64,000 bases of DNA from Bacteroidota bacterium. Lineage in GTDB: Bacteria > Bacteroidota > Bacteroidia > Bacteroidales > FEN-979. The position numbers and the translations under genes are program-made. Location: contig JAPLDF010000047.1 in the NCBI GenBank assembly GCA_026391835.1, positions 35,181 to 99,180 of the forward strand, written 5' to 3'. Position 1 is the stretch's first letter. Every line of letters starts with the position of its first letter. This document shows positions 26,901 through 35,514 of this stretch, piece after piece. Below the pieces are notes generated by a model, which ran no database searches, was not told the origin of the DNA, and saw only the letters and a list, made by a program, of their open reading frames with translations.

Positions 26901-29900
26901 AGGTAGAAGTTGTAACCAATCACGCAAGGATTCGGACCGGTTGTTCCATCGGAACTTACGATCTTGACATTGTCAACATACCATCCGTCAATATCCACTG
27001 AGTTAACACCGGCTGCATGGAAACGAACCTTGAAGGCGGGGTTGTGGGTCTGTGAGGTGATGTCGAGGGTTTCAGATGTCCAGGGAATGTTTGCTCCACT
27101 TGAATTATCGTAGGTTTTCAGCACTGTCCAGGTTGTACCGTTCCAGAGCTCAACAGCCATCGTATTCAGGTTGGTTGTTCCATAGTTATCCAGGAAGATG
27201 TCATATTTGAACTTCATCTGCGGTGCGTGAACACCGGCAAGTGACTTACTTGTCAAATACTGATCGTAGTTGCTGACGGTCGGTGTCCAGTTGAAGAAAG
27301 CTGAAGGAGCAGGATTACCTGTACCGGCAGACATCTGCCAGTTGGTACCGCCTGAAACTACCCATGCATTGGTCGCAAAACCGGTTGCAAAATTTTCATC
27401 AAGCTGATAAACCATCGCTCTTGGAGGACTCCAGGAGGCGTGCAGACTCTGATCGTTCACAACCAGGTTGGTAGGAGGAGCAGCATCCTGCAGCAGCATG
27501 ATGTTGTAATTGGCATCACCCAAAATGGTAACATTCTGAGTATAGACAGGGTAAGTGAAACGGGTTACCGTCATCACATAGGTGCCTTTCCAAACGCCTG
27601 TAAAATGAACGCAACCTGCAGTATCAGTTGTCTTTGTATAATTAGTATCAGGATAATTTGTGTTTACAAGCTTAACGATGGAACCAGCCTTAGGGTTGGC
27701 GACACATGTCAGGGAAACACAAACGTTTACATTGGCAATCCATCCTTTACCGATAACATTCGAGAATGTTGGTGCAGAAGGACGCTGTCCCGGAGGGGAA
27801 TAGATCGCTTTCACAGCCCAGCGGTAAGCACCGTTTGGCAATGTTGGCCAGCCGTTGTCGACAGTTGTATTGACGCTGCCGGTCCAGATTGAAGTCCAGA
27901 GAGCCTGGTTGCCTTCCTGGCCCTGGAGGAGACGCCATACCTGGTATGACATAGCCATAGGAGAATAGTCGGCAACACCTTCATGACCGGTAACAGTAGC
28001 AACCGGAGATTCATAGATGAGACCATTTACAGCACCTGCAGTGATGAGTTCCTTGTTGGCTGACGGGTTGTCAGATAACATCGGACCACCTGTACCCTGC
28101 AAAATCGCACGCAGCATAAAATTACCTGCGGCAGGAATCCAGGGAGCGCCACCTGTAACGAATTTTGAATAGCTGCGGAGCTGGGTATTGGTTAAATCAA
28201 CACCGATTCCGGCGGCGTGGGGAGGAATGCCACCCTGTTTCATCACCAGGTAGAAATCGCCTGAGTTGATGGTAAGAGGAGTTGCAAATGAGAAATCAGC
28301 CCAACCGAAACCGGTCGGAGTAACATCAACACTGTCAATGATGGTTCCCGGTAATCCACCGGCGCCATCAGCTTTCATAGCCAGCATCTGGAACTTCACA
28401 AGCGGAAGTGCATTGGCCGGATAATTTGAAGCAACACCGAGATTAACTTTACCGCCGATTAATTTAACGGGCCAGTTGAGCGGGGTGAATTTCATTGCAT
28501 TGAGGTTTTTGGCAGTCGCCCAGATGGCGAAGTTATCCTGTGTACCGTCATCATAGATAACCTGGTACAATCCCTGGGGTACTCCCCAGTTGAGGTTAAC
28601 AGCTGTAGGTGTTGTCGGGTTGTTCAGAACGGCAGTAAATGGGCCGGGCTGAATAGCAGTTGGCAACAATGCACAGTTCTGGGTAGCGGTTGTATTCGGA
28701 ACCAATGTTACGGTATTCACGCAGTCATCATAACCTGTTTTCCCAATCACAACTGGCTGTGCGCCTGAGAGGGAGAGCAGCGGGGTAAGATAGGTACCAC
28801 CGGTGATCGTGAGGGTTGTAACGGCGCTGGCGCCTGTTCCAACTGTAACGGTAGCGCCAACAATCGGTAAGCCTGTTGAAGCATCGGTAACTGTTCCACC
28901 TACCTTCGGGCCCGGGGCCAGAAGAATATCAAGATTGGTAACAACACCCGTAACGATGGTTGCTGTGCCGGTTCCTGAGATATAACCAGTAGCAGTAGCA
29001 TTTGCAGTAACAGAACCTGCATTGAGGTTATAGATGATATACATGCCATTGGCGCGGGAGGTATCCCTTGCTGCACCAATCTGAACAATAGCACCGGCGA
29101 TCGGGGCAAGTGTATTCACATCCTTCACATAACCCATCAGAACTCCAGGATTAATAGGGGGAATACCAAAGCGGATGTTCGGACGTGATGTGGGAGCATT
29201 GTTGGTAGCAACCGTACATTCAGTCTGAAGGTCGGCATAGTGACCTGCACACATGCTGGTCAGGGTTGTTGAATAGACCGTGGAATAGTTAGTATAGCTG
29301 GTATTTGCATAGCAAATTTCAACAATCACGTTTGAGGTACCATTCCAGATGAAAGGGGTGGTCAGGGTGATATTCCGCCAGCCTGTTCCGGGAACAGCAT
29401 AAGGTGTGGTATAATAGGATGTAAGACCAGCAACATAACCGGCAGACAACGTGGTAAGGGCAGTAGCACCCAACTTAACGTTGAAACCATTCATTGTTGC
29501 GGGATCAGCGGCAATAACATTAAATCCAACAGAAGAAAGATTTCCGGCAGTAGCACCGGCTGCAGTCAATTCAGCAGCAGTGTAAAGCATCTGTGTTCTT
29601 CCGCCCATCCAGTAAGTTGTATAGGGATAATTGGAGGAAACAGTTCCTGTTCCGATGGTAGCAAAGGCGGGAGGTGCGGCAGGACCGGCGGTAACATGTA
29701 CCAGGTCGAGTGCGCAATTGTTGCCATAAGCAGAAGTAAAAAGGAAGGCAACATAAAGTGTAGCCTGGTTGTTGGCGCCTGTAGGAAGAACGACGTTCTT
29801 GGTTTTCCATCCGGCTACTGCATTGTAGCGGTTGAAAGTACCTGCTGTATTCCAGGTGGTTCCGTTGATTGACCATTGTACATCAACTTTATCAGCATTG

Positions 29901-30268
29901 GCTGTGTAACCCGGATCTTCGAACCAGGCAAAATCAACCATGATAAAGGATTTGTTGGTTGTTGAGACAGCAGTCCTCTTCAGACGGGTTGAGCCACTGT
30001 TGATGCTGTATGAATTGTACTGGACAAATCTTACGCCATCATAAGCAGCCGAAATCGTCGGATTGGTACTGGTGGTCACAAAAGACACGCCAAGGGCGGT
30101 TCCCGTAACCTGCTCAAGCGACCATCCGGTCGGAGGAGTAGTCCCTGTACCTGTCTCAAAGCTTTCGGTCACCAGCATTGTCTGCTGGGCAAACCCAAAA
30201 GAAACGAAGACAAACATCGACACTGCAAAAAGCATCAACGTTTTCAGCGTTTTGGTAACATTTCTCAT
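23954..30268 (-). CDS. Giant modular T9SS adhesin-like protein B (2104 aa)
   Basis: Paralogue of protein A with the same signal-peptide start (MRNVTK) and the same order of framework domains: anchor J-like jelly roll about 28-190, carboxypeptidase-regulatory repeats about 380-540, YDDGTQDNFAIW domain about 556-740, carboxypeptidase-like repeat about 846-930, anchor J about 956-1110 and 1556-1706, and a type A T9SS sorting domain about 2031-2104. It differs in modules: an extra unit about 190-380 (TVSSNYPYTTYWMGGRTQM onwards), no counterpart of A residues 594-851, a different propeller-like unit about 1203-1470, and a different unit about 1731-1940 (FVFDDGTAESGVTDNGEV). No enzymatic motif is visible. 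Function inferred: surface adhesion or matrix binding. Confidence 0.88.
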   Translation of the reverse strand: MRNVTKTLKTLMLFAVSMFVFVSFGFAQQTMLVTESFETGTGTTPPTGWSLEQVTGTALGVSFVTTSTNPTISAAYDGVRFVQYNSYSINSGSTRLKRTAVSTTNKSFIMVDFAWFEDPGYTANADKVDVQWSINGTTWNTAGTFNRYNAVAGWKTKNVVLPTGANNQATLYVAFLFTSAYGNNCALDLVHVTAGPAAPPAFATIGTGTVSSNYPYTTYWMGGRTQMLYTAAELTAAGATAGNLSSVGFNVIAADPATMNGFNVKLGATALTTLSAGYVAGLTSYYTTPYAVPGTGWRNITLTTPFIWNGTSNVIVEICYANTSYTNYSTVYSTTLTSMCAGHYADLQTECTVATNNAPTSRPNIRFGIPPINPGVLMGYVKDVNTLAPIAGAIVQIGAARDTSRANGMYIIYNLNAGSVTANATATGYISGTGTATIVTGVVTNLDILLAPGPKVGGTVTDASTGLPIVGATVTVGTGASAVTTLTITGGTYLTPLLSLSGAQPVVIGKTGYDDCVNTVTLVPNTTATQNCALLPTAIQPGPFTAVLNNPTTPTAVNLNWGVPQGLYQVIYDDGTQDNFAIWATAKNLNAMKFTPLNWPVKLIGGKVNLGVASNYPANALPLVKFQMLAMKADGAGGLPGTIIDSVDVTPTGFGWADFSFATPLTINSGDFYLVMKQGGIPPHAAGIGVDLTNTQLRSYSKFVTGGAPWIPAAGNFMLRAILQGTGGPMLSDNPSANKELITAGAVNGLIYESPVATVTGHEGVADYSPMAMSYQVWRLLQGQEGNQALWTSIWTGSVNTTVDNGWPTLPNGAYRWAVKAIYSPPGQRPSAPTFSNVIGKGWIANVNVCVSLTCVANPKAGSIVKLVNTNYPDTNYTKTTDTAGCVHFTGVWKGTYVMTVTRFTYPVYTQNVTILGDANYNIMLLQDAAPPTNLVVNDQSLHASWSPPRAMVYQLDENFATGFATNAWVVSGGTNWQMSAGTGNPAPSAFFNWTPTVSNYDQYLTSKSLAGVHAPQMKFKYDIFLDNYGTTNLNTMAVELWNGTTWTVLKTYDNSSGANIPWTSETLDITSQTHNPAFKVRFHAAGVNSVDIDGWYVDNVKIVSSDGTTGPNPCVIGYNFYLNGTQSAFTPDTTYNIPPNQVVYGQTYQACVKAVYGSGYSPQICVTFTAHFLYPARDLTATGIECNAYLTWKKPVTVGDAPNVPMFDGVVEHSQSHIGLAPKNPAAVVSTMPTDAPLGSNAFGIDCSSHFTINFDVNNVAGKVNIAGTPNTTDFWHDLEMPANQTDFGYAIMDGSDHLFKVIRATGAFTDLGSMGNGTTDQMLDLAIDGSNGDVYGISSASLTTDKLWKINPAVPSATLVGTTVNSAGMISMAGDQLGNLWGYDLVNDRFYSINKTTGLATVVGPLGFDANYGQCMFYDQAVNTITMAAYNNTAGAGQIRAVDVTTGGSTLLSSTPDQIGGATLPVTTAGGGGGTPVGLVGYNIYRDGAFIHRNPHQDSITYYDYGRDPGTYKYDVKARYDLTSYGFPGQFGESLTNTAGEQTVTLNCGAPLPFSEPWDIGTFAFQNWSPVGHWTMNTGIGNPAPCADFTWQPAIANYSQELKSEVIDASAWTCAAIWLDFDLKLIDRNNTGKEKLTIDLYYNNSWHQKLEVTNNGSTNWIPKHIDISSVKGKSFRIRFVANGVNSADILHWYVDNIHAYGICKAPAALHAVQSQFTTTLTWTAPNCGSGTTGQIMNFVFDDGTAESGVTDNGEVAWLGTEFPISNAYDGVLKQFKIYWMANAAGAPFTMKVDVYSAAHVLLGSSANFQMPSDDWVTVTAPDIPFAGPFYAMVKFDNNPTATNYLGWDNNGPYATQDLGWYRDAAGVWAKLSTFGLGIGTGCFVIQAQALVGADLKSVTLVPGAQTVPGTVVPANKLTMTNRHADTHYHGVMGIETDAADSSTLNGYNVYRTDATGVAPYAMLNTSPVTAATYVDTYPTTLVAGTFRYYVTSLYKNSANNQLLCESSSDTVLVHFPATGLNDLTSGQIMVYPNPASELVNIKSDYTITAIDAMNFVGQTVYTSRNVDSKTAQLNVTSFKTGVYFVKVSTTEGIRTVKITVTH

Positions 30269-30319
30269 AGTTTTGAATTTTAGGTTAATAATGATTATTG
30301 ATTAGTGATAATATATGGG

Positions 30320-30339
30320 TATCAATATCGCTATTGATA
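30320..30339. promoter_or_regulatory. Palindrome TATCAATA-N4-TATTGATA upstream of protein B
   Basis: TATCAATA-TCGC-TATTGATA, centred about 62 bp before the start of protein B. The arms and outer flanks match the site before protein A while the 4-nt centre differs, suggesting the arms are under selection. Confidence 0.6.
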
Positions 30340-30438
30340 TATATAGGGGGAAAAAGTTGCAAATCAACACTTTGAATATATTTGAATAAGTTCGCAAGGT
30401 ACAACTATTTTAATAATCGCCGATGATTTTACAATTAT

Positions 30439-33400
30439 TTATTTAATAATGCAGATTTTAACGGTTTTAATTTCCCGTCCCGCATGCACCATAAGGAGGT
30501 AGATGCCTGCATGAAAATCCTGTGTATCAACTGTCATTATTTTTTTTCCCGCAGGGAACCAGTTTCCCGCCAGCCGTCCGGATGCCTCATAGAGCCTGAT
30601 CTCGTCAAGTGCTGTTGCAGAGCGGATGGTGAAAAAGTCCGAAACCGGGTTGGGATACACTGTGAATTCAACAGAACCGACCCCACCAATTCCCGTAATC
30701 ACATCGACCATGATGGTATCGGTATTTGAAGCACGTTCACATTCAACAAATTGCGACTGGACAAAATAGAGATATTGTCCCGGGGTAAGCCCGCTGTCAA
30801 TCCATACGGTATCGGTGACAAGGGCAGGGTTGATCTTGCCGAAACCATTTGCCCCGGGTGCTTTCCTGTAAATATCATAACCGATAACAGGTTGCATATG
30901 GTCATCGGCACCGATGGAACAATCGTCAATCGCCCATGGATACCACAGGCCATTGCCATCACCATCCACTGCATGCCAGGCAATATCTACCGTTTCGCCG
31001 GCATACATCGAAAGATCAACATGATAGGGTGTAATCCAGGCATTTACCCCCGATGAACCCGGGTAAGGAGGAAGTGCCGACATATCCATCAGAACATCCC
31101 AGGTGGCTCCCTGGTCAGAGGACACCTTTATATAATAGTGATCGAGGTGAAGGGATCCCTGGAAGGCATAACTCCAGAAAGTAAGATCCCCGTTAATGTA
31201 AATATTTTTTGCGATGAGCCATTCATCCTGGTGGTTGTAATCCCAGTTCAGCCCGGCTGAATAGCTGCCACTATGCACGCCCGTGAGAGAAAGGTCTGAC
31301 GTATGCATCCATGTGGCCGAAGGGTTCATCGTTTGCTTTGTCCATTGGTTCGGCGGGAAAAAACTCTCCTCGAAGCCTTCGTTTAAAAGGTTACCGCCGT
31401 AGCATGCGGGAGGGTGCCACGTGAGCCTGGTATCAAATCCCATTGCCTCGCCTTCAAGATTTGTTGCCGGGTAACACACCGGGTAAATGTTGACATTATC
31501 AATGTACCAGTTCAGAATTTCGGAAGAATTCTGGCCGGAGGCCCTGAAACGCACCCGGAAACCCTTCCCGCGCGCAGGACTGATGTCAAGATGGTAATTG
31601 GTCCAGGAGAGGCTCCCGTTGTTCCTGATTTCGGCTTTTTTATGCCATGCGTTGTTATAATAGGCTTCGACGATCATTTTTTCGGTGCCGGTATAGTTCC
31701 GGTCATTCAGTTTGAGGTCGAAATCCATCCAGATCGCTGCACAGTTAAAGGGTAATCCGCTGAAGGAGGGGCTTTCGAGCGAACAGTCATAGTTTACCAG
31801 CGGGGGCTGCCACCTGAAATTGGCCGCAGGAGAAGGGATCCCTTCATCAGGATCGAGGATCCAGTTTCCCTGGTCAGGGTTGAACCTCCACTCATTGAAC
31901 GAAAATGTCCCGGAGTTCCATGATTCATAAAAAGGGAGCTGGCGCCCCCAGTTGATTGTTATGTGCAGTGGGCCGGCGGGCAGGCTTTCGCCGAAGGTGC
32001 CCGGAAACCCGTAACCGGTGAGGTCGTACCTGGCAGCGACACCATACTGGTAATAACCAGGTTCAAGCCCCGTGTCATAGAATGAGAGCGAATCCGGATT
32101 GCTGATGGTGGCTATCACGCTGTCGTCGCGGTAGATGGTATATCCAACCAGCCCCGGCGGCACCACATATGATGAATCTGCCTGGGCCAGCGGCTTTTCC
32201 CAGGCGATGTATGCCACATCTTCGATGGCATTGCCATGCAAATTCAGCACAGGGTAAAGGAACGCGGATGTAAACGTTGTACAGGCAAAATCGGAATAAC
32301 CACTGCCGTAAAGGGCCCGGACGCAGGCATTGTAGGTTTGCCCGTACTGAACCTGGTTGCCGGGAATCGGGTATGCATTTTTCGTCGTATAGCCACTGAT
32401 GACATTTCCAAGGTAAAAATAGTATCCGAGGATGCAATTGGCCTGCTCCTGTGCCGGCTCAGTGGCAACCACCCCGATGTTGTCGACATTCCAGTTGTTG
32501 ATGTCGTAGGAATCACCGCCAACAGCGTGAAACCGGATCCTGAAATCCAGCCCGGTATATGGGGATATATCCAGGTCCTCGCTGGTCCAGGGCAGATCGC
32601 CGCTGCTGTTGCTGTAATCCTTCAGGACATGCCAGGCCGATCCGTCCCAGATTTCAACCGCCATCTGGTTTAGCGAGGTAGTGCCATAATTGTCGAGATA
32701 AATATCGTATTTCAGCTTCAGCAGGGTGGAATTTTGCCCCGAAATGTTCCTGCTGATGAGTGATTGTGAATAATTTACCTGGTGGGGTATGGCTCCGAAC
32801 ATGGCTGAGGGAGAGGGGTTGCCGAGTAACGTGGAGATTGTCCAGCTGGTGCCGCCTTCAATTGTCCATGAATTGGCCGAGAAAGATCCGCCATTCCATT
32901 TTTCAGAAAAAATGAGTTTCTCAAAGCGTGGAACATCCCACCGGGCCATGAGGCTGCGGTCGTTCACCACGAGGTTTGCCGGCGGGTTTTTCACCTGCAG
33001 GAGGATGAGGTCGAGCGAAACCGGTGCTGCCACGGGAACTGACTGAAAGAGTGTGTCATAACCAAATTTAACGATGGTAAGCCGGTAGGTTCCTTTCCAG
33101 ACGTTGGGAAACGATACAATTCCGCCGGAATCAAAAACAGCCGAATAGGAGGTATCCGGATAGGCCATGTTTACCAAACGCATGGAGGTTCCTGCCCTGC
33201 TGGTGCTGTCGCAGCTCAGGGCAAGATGTATGTTGACGGTTGCCGTCCAGCATTTGCCCAGGATATTTGAGAACGAAACCGGCGACCACCGGTTACCGGT
33301 GAATTGTGCTTTCACCCCCCACCGGTATGGGCCGCAGGGAAGTGAAAACCAGTTGCTGTCAATTATTGCCGAAGCCATGGTTGATCCGATCATGATCCAG

Positions 33401-34419
33401 GCTGTCGGGTTTTGCTCTTCCCCCTGGCGGAGGCGATAGACATTGTTAATCCCTGCAGTCAGGGGTTCATCGGCCAGGAGTATCGGGCCGCCGGGGCCTT
33501 CACACCTTGCACGTATCATAAAATTGCCCCCGGCAGGATACCACGTGCTTCCGCCGGTGGTAAACCTGGAATAACTTCTGAACTGCGGATTGGTTTCATC
33601 GATGGCGATTCCTGCGGCATTGGGGGCATTCCCTCCCTGGACCATCGCGATAAAGAACGATCCGTTGCTGATAACAACCGGCACCGGCAATATGAATTCA
33701 ATCCAGCCCAAGGCTGTCGGGATAATTTCAAACGGGCCGGCGAGACTGTTCCCCGGTGTTCCGCCAGTTCCCGTCGCATCATATATCCTTACCTGGAACG
33801 GAACCAGCGGGTTGCCTCCCGCCGGATAGTTGGATGAAATGCCTATATTTATTGAACCTCCTGTCAGCTTTGCAGGATATCCGACCGGGGTGAATTTCAT
33901 CGCATTCATATTCCCCTGTGCCGACCAGATCGTGAAGTTATCCTGGACACCATCGTCATAGATCAGTTCGTAGTTGCCGGCAGGAGCATCCCAGGAAACG
34001 GGAACGTGTTGTTGGGCGGAGTCAAGAAAAACAGAGACATTTACCGGGGGATTTAGGTTTTCCCATAGCTGGATGTTCAGGAGTGCACTACCACCCGGCA
34101 CAAACACCAGCGGCAGGGAGGAATAGTTGTCGAAACCGGCTTTTGTGCATGAAACCGGGAAGGTTCCTGCCGGGTTGACCGCAATGGTATAGACCCCGCC
34201 CGAGGTGGACAACGTAAAGATCCCGTTTATTGTTACCTTTGCCCCGACGACTGGAAGGCCATTGGCTCCGTTGGTTATTATCCCCTGCAGCATGGCGGGA
34301 GACATAGGAACTGACTGGGCACAAAGGCGGGCACATATCAGTAGAACACCCGGCAACAGCAAAATGCCAGCCAGCGTCCTTCCAATGAAACCACGCATCC
34401 TGTACCTTAAGAAACTCAT
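30439..34419 (-). CDS. Giant modular T9SS adhesin-like protein C (about 1326 aa)
   Basis: A diverged, shorter paralogue of proteins A and B. I place the start at 34419 (MSFLRYRMRGFIGR) because the TAAGTTTG box at 34455-34462 lies inside a longer upstream frame; an ATG at 34398 is also possible. Domains, positions approximate: signal anchor or signal peptide 1-35; carboxypeptidase-regulatory repeat 40-123; YDDGVQDNFTIW domain 146-316; second carboxypeptidase-like repeat 390-470; anchor J units 498-650, 830-976 and 1010-1173 with Fn3 segments between; type A T9SS sorting domain 1246-1326 (FTVYPNPVSDFFTIRS to CIIK). It lacks the propeller modules of A and B and the palindrome upstream. Confidence 0.87.
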   Translation of the reverse strand: MSFLRYRMRGFIGRTLAGILLLPGVLLICARLCAQSVPMSPAMLQGIITNGANGLPVVGAKVTINGIFTLSTSGGVYTIAVNPAGTFPVSCTKAGFDNYSSLPLVFVPGGSALLNIQLWENLNPPVNVSVFLDSAQQHVPVSWDAPAGNYELIYDDGVQDNFTIWSAQGNMNAMKFTPVGYPAKLTGGSINIGISSNYPAGGNPLVPFQVRIYDATGTGGTPGNSLAGPFEIIPTALGWIEFILPVPVVISNGSFFIAMVQGGNAPNAAGIAIDETNPQFRSYSRFTTGGSTWYPAGGNFMIRARCEGPGGPILLADEPLTAGINNVYRLRQGEEQNPTAWIMIGSTMASAIIDSNWFSLPCGPYRWGVKAQFTGNRWSPVSFSNILGKCWTATVNIHLALSCDSTSRAGTSMRLVNMAYPDTSYSAVFDSGGIVSFPNVWKGTYRLTIVKFGYDTLFQSVPVAAPVSLDLILLQVKNPPANLVVNDRSLMARWDVPRFEKLIFSEKWNGGSFSANSWTIEGGTSWTISTLLGNPSPSAMFGAIPHQVNYSQSLISRNISGQNSTLLKLKYDIYLDNYGTTSLNQMAVEIWDGSAWHVLKDYSNSSGDLPWTSEDLDISPYTGLDFRIRFHAVGGDSYDINNWNVDNIGVVATEPAQEQANCILGYYFYLGNVISGYTTKNAYPIPGNQVQYGQTYNACVRALYGSGYSDFACTTFTSAFLYPVLNLHGNAIEDVAYIAWEKPLAQADSSYVVPPGLVGYTIYRDDSVIATISNPDSLSFYDTGLEPGYYQYGVAARYDLTGYGFPGTFGESLPAGPLHITINWGRQLPFYESWNSGTFSFNEWRFNPDQGNWILDPDEGIPSPAANFRWQPPLVNYDCSLESPSFSGLPFNCAAIWMDFDLKLNDRNYTGTEKMIVEAYYNNAWHKKAEIRNNGSLSWTNYHLDISPARGKGFRVRFRASGQNSSEILNWYIDNVNIYPVCYPATNLEGEAMGFDTRLTWHPPACYGGNLLNEGFEESFFPPNQWTKQTMNPSATWMHTSDLSLTGVHSGSYSAGLNWDYNHQDEWLIAKNIYINGDLTFWSYAFQGSLHLDHYYIKVSSDQGATWDVLMDMSALPPYPGSSGVNAWITPYHVDLSMYAGETVDIAWHAVDGDGNGLWYPWAIDDCSIGADDHMQPVIGYDIYRKAPGANGFGKINPALVTDTVWIDSGLTPGQYLYFVQSQFVECERASNTDTIMVDVITGIGGVGSVEFTVYPNPVSDFFTIRSATALDEIRLYEASGRLAGNWFPAGKKIMTVDTQDFHAGIYLLMVHAGREIKTVKICIIK

Positions 34420-34454
34420 TCCGGTATTTAACGTTATAATAGTGGTTAATGTTA

Positions 34455-34462
34455 CAAACTTA
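34455..34462 (-). promoter_or_regulatory. -7 promoter box TAAGTTTG (protein C)
   Basis: TAnnTTTG match on the minus strand, 35 nt before the chosen start at 34419. Confidence 0.5.
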
Positions 34463-34614
34463 CACAAAATATAGGTTAATTCATCAATTTTAATGGTGTA
34501 AAAGAGAAAGATAATGCACCTGTTTCATGCGAAATTATTTATCCGGGCCGGAATTTCCGGGAAAACCTGCACCATAATCTGCGAGAAATATTTGTTTTTT
34601 TTACCGATTTAGGT

Positions 34615-34643
34615 TTGTTAATAAGAAAAAAACAATACCTTTG
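34615..34643 (+). promoter_or_regulatory. Promoter of rplU-rpmA
   Basis: TTG at 34615-34617 and TACCTTTG at 34636-34643, 18 nt apart, match the Bacteroidota -33 and -7 elements. The leader before rplU is about 31 nt. Confidence 0.7.
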
Positions 34644-34678
34644 CACTCCCAAATTTACGAACATCAACACATTATAAC

Positions 34679-35047
34679 ATGTACGCAATCGTTGAAATAG
34701 CCGGTCAGCAGTTCAAGGTAGAACAGAATGACGAAATCTTTGTTCACCGGCTCGAAGGTGACCCAGGAACCAAAATTGAATTCGACCAGGTATTGCTGCT
34801 GGATAACGACGGCAAGATCAGTGTTGGGAAGCCGCTCGTTGAGGGTTCCAGCATTTCAGGCCAGATCATTGACCATGTAAGAGGCGACAAAGTCGTTATC
34901 TTTAAAAAGAAACGCCGCAAAGGATATGAGAAGGAATCGGGCCATCGCCAGGATTTCAGCAAGGTACTGATCGAAAGTATCAGTGTGAAAGGCGCTGCAA
35001 AAGCCAAAAAGGCAAAAGAAGAACCAACAGTTATTGAAGAATCATAA
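34679..35047 (+). CDS. rplU: 50S ribosomal protein L21
   Basis: 122 residues beginning MYAIVEIAGQQFKVEQ, the usual L21 start. L21 binds 23S rRNA in the large subunit. The conserved core runs to about residue 103 (KRRKGYEKESGHRQDFSKV). A C-terminal Lys/Ala/Glu tail (AAKAKKAKEEPTVIEES) extends beyond the E. coli protein, as is common in Bacteroidota. It forms an operon with rpmA, from which it is separated by an AT-rich repeat stretch. Confidence 0.97.
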   Translation: MYAIVEIAGQQFKVEQNDEIFVHRLEGDPGTKIEFDQVLLLDNDGKISVGKPLVEGSSISGQIIDHVRGDKVVIFKKKRRKGYEKESGHRQDFSKVLIESISVKGAAKAKKAKEEPTVIEES

Positions 35048-35049
35048 AT

Positions 35050-35117
35050 TAAATCGAATTAAAAATTACGAATTACGGATTACGAATTTTTAATTTTTAA
35101 TTATTAATTTTTAATTA
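35050..35117. repeat. AT-rich short repeats between rplU and rpmA
   Basis: Units ATTACGA and ATTACGG, then TTTTTAATT repeated. The stretch lies inside a ribosomal-protein operon, so it must be compatible with transcription through it. Confidence 0.75.
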
Positions 35118-35126
35118 ACAAAGATT

Positions 35127-35396
35127 ATGGCACACAAAAAAGGAGCGGGTAGTTCAAGCAACGGCCGCGAATCACATAGCAAACGCCTTGGCGTTAAAAT
35201 TTATGGTGGTCAGTATGCAAAACCAGGCTCGATCATCCTGAGGCAACGCGGAACAGTGCACAACCCCGGCCTGAATGTAGGTATCGGCAAGGACCATACA
35301 CTTTTTGCCCTCATCGAAGGCATTGTCGAATTCAGGAAAAAGCGCAGCGATCGCTCCTATGTTTCGATCGTACCGATGGAAGAAGTTGCCAATTAA
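35127..35396 (+). CDS. rpmA: 50S ribosomal protein L27
   Basis: 89 residues, full length. It begins [20 protein letters not shown], the glycine-rich N-terminus that reaches the peptidyl-transferase centre. There is no Firmicutes-type cleavable N-terminal extension. It lies directly downstream of rplU, the usual order, and ahead of a strong terminator. Confidence 0.98.
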   Translation: MAHKKGAGSSSNGRESHSKRLGVKIYGGQYAKPGSIILRQRGTVHNPGLNVGIGKDHTLFALIEGIVEFRKKRSDRSYVSIVPMEEVAN

Positions 35397-35425
35397 ACTA
35401 TTCAGCACGGCATTTCGTGTTATTT

Positions 35426-35463
35426 AAACCTTCCGGGTTGTCGAAACCCGGAAGGTTTTTTTT
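35426..35463 (+). terminator. Strong intrinsic terminator after rpmA
   Basis: A perfect 14-bp stem (AAACCTTCCGGGTT with AACCCGGAAGGTTT), 5-nt loop and a run of Ts. It ends the rplU-rpmA transcript. Confidence 0.95.
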
Positions 35464-35486
35464 ATATTATACTGATCAGATTTCAC

Positions 35487-35494
35487 TATTTTTG
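35487..35494 (+). promoter_or_regulatory. -7 promoter box TATTTTTG (serS)
   Basis: TAnnTTTG match 20 nt before the serS ATG, just after the rpmA terminator. Confidence 0.6.
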
Positions 35495-35514
35495 CTTTGT
35501 AAACAATCCCTATC

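Noticed and set aside
34420..34467. N-terminal extension of protein C (start at 34467)
   Set aside because: The TAAGTTTG box lies within these codons, so the message should begin downstream.
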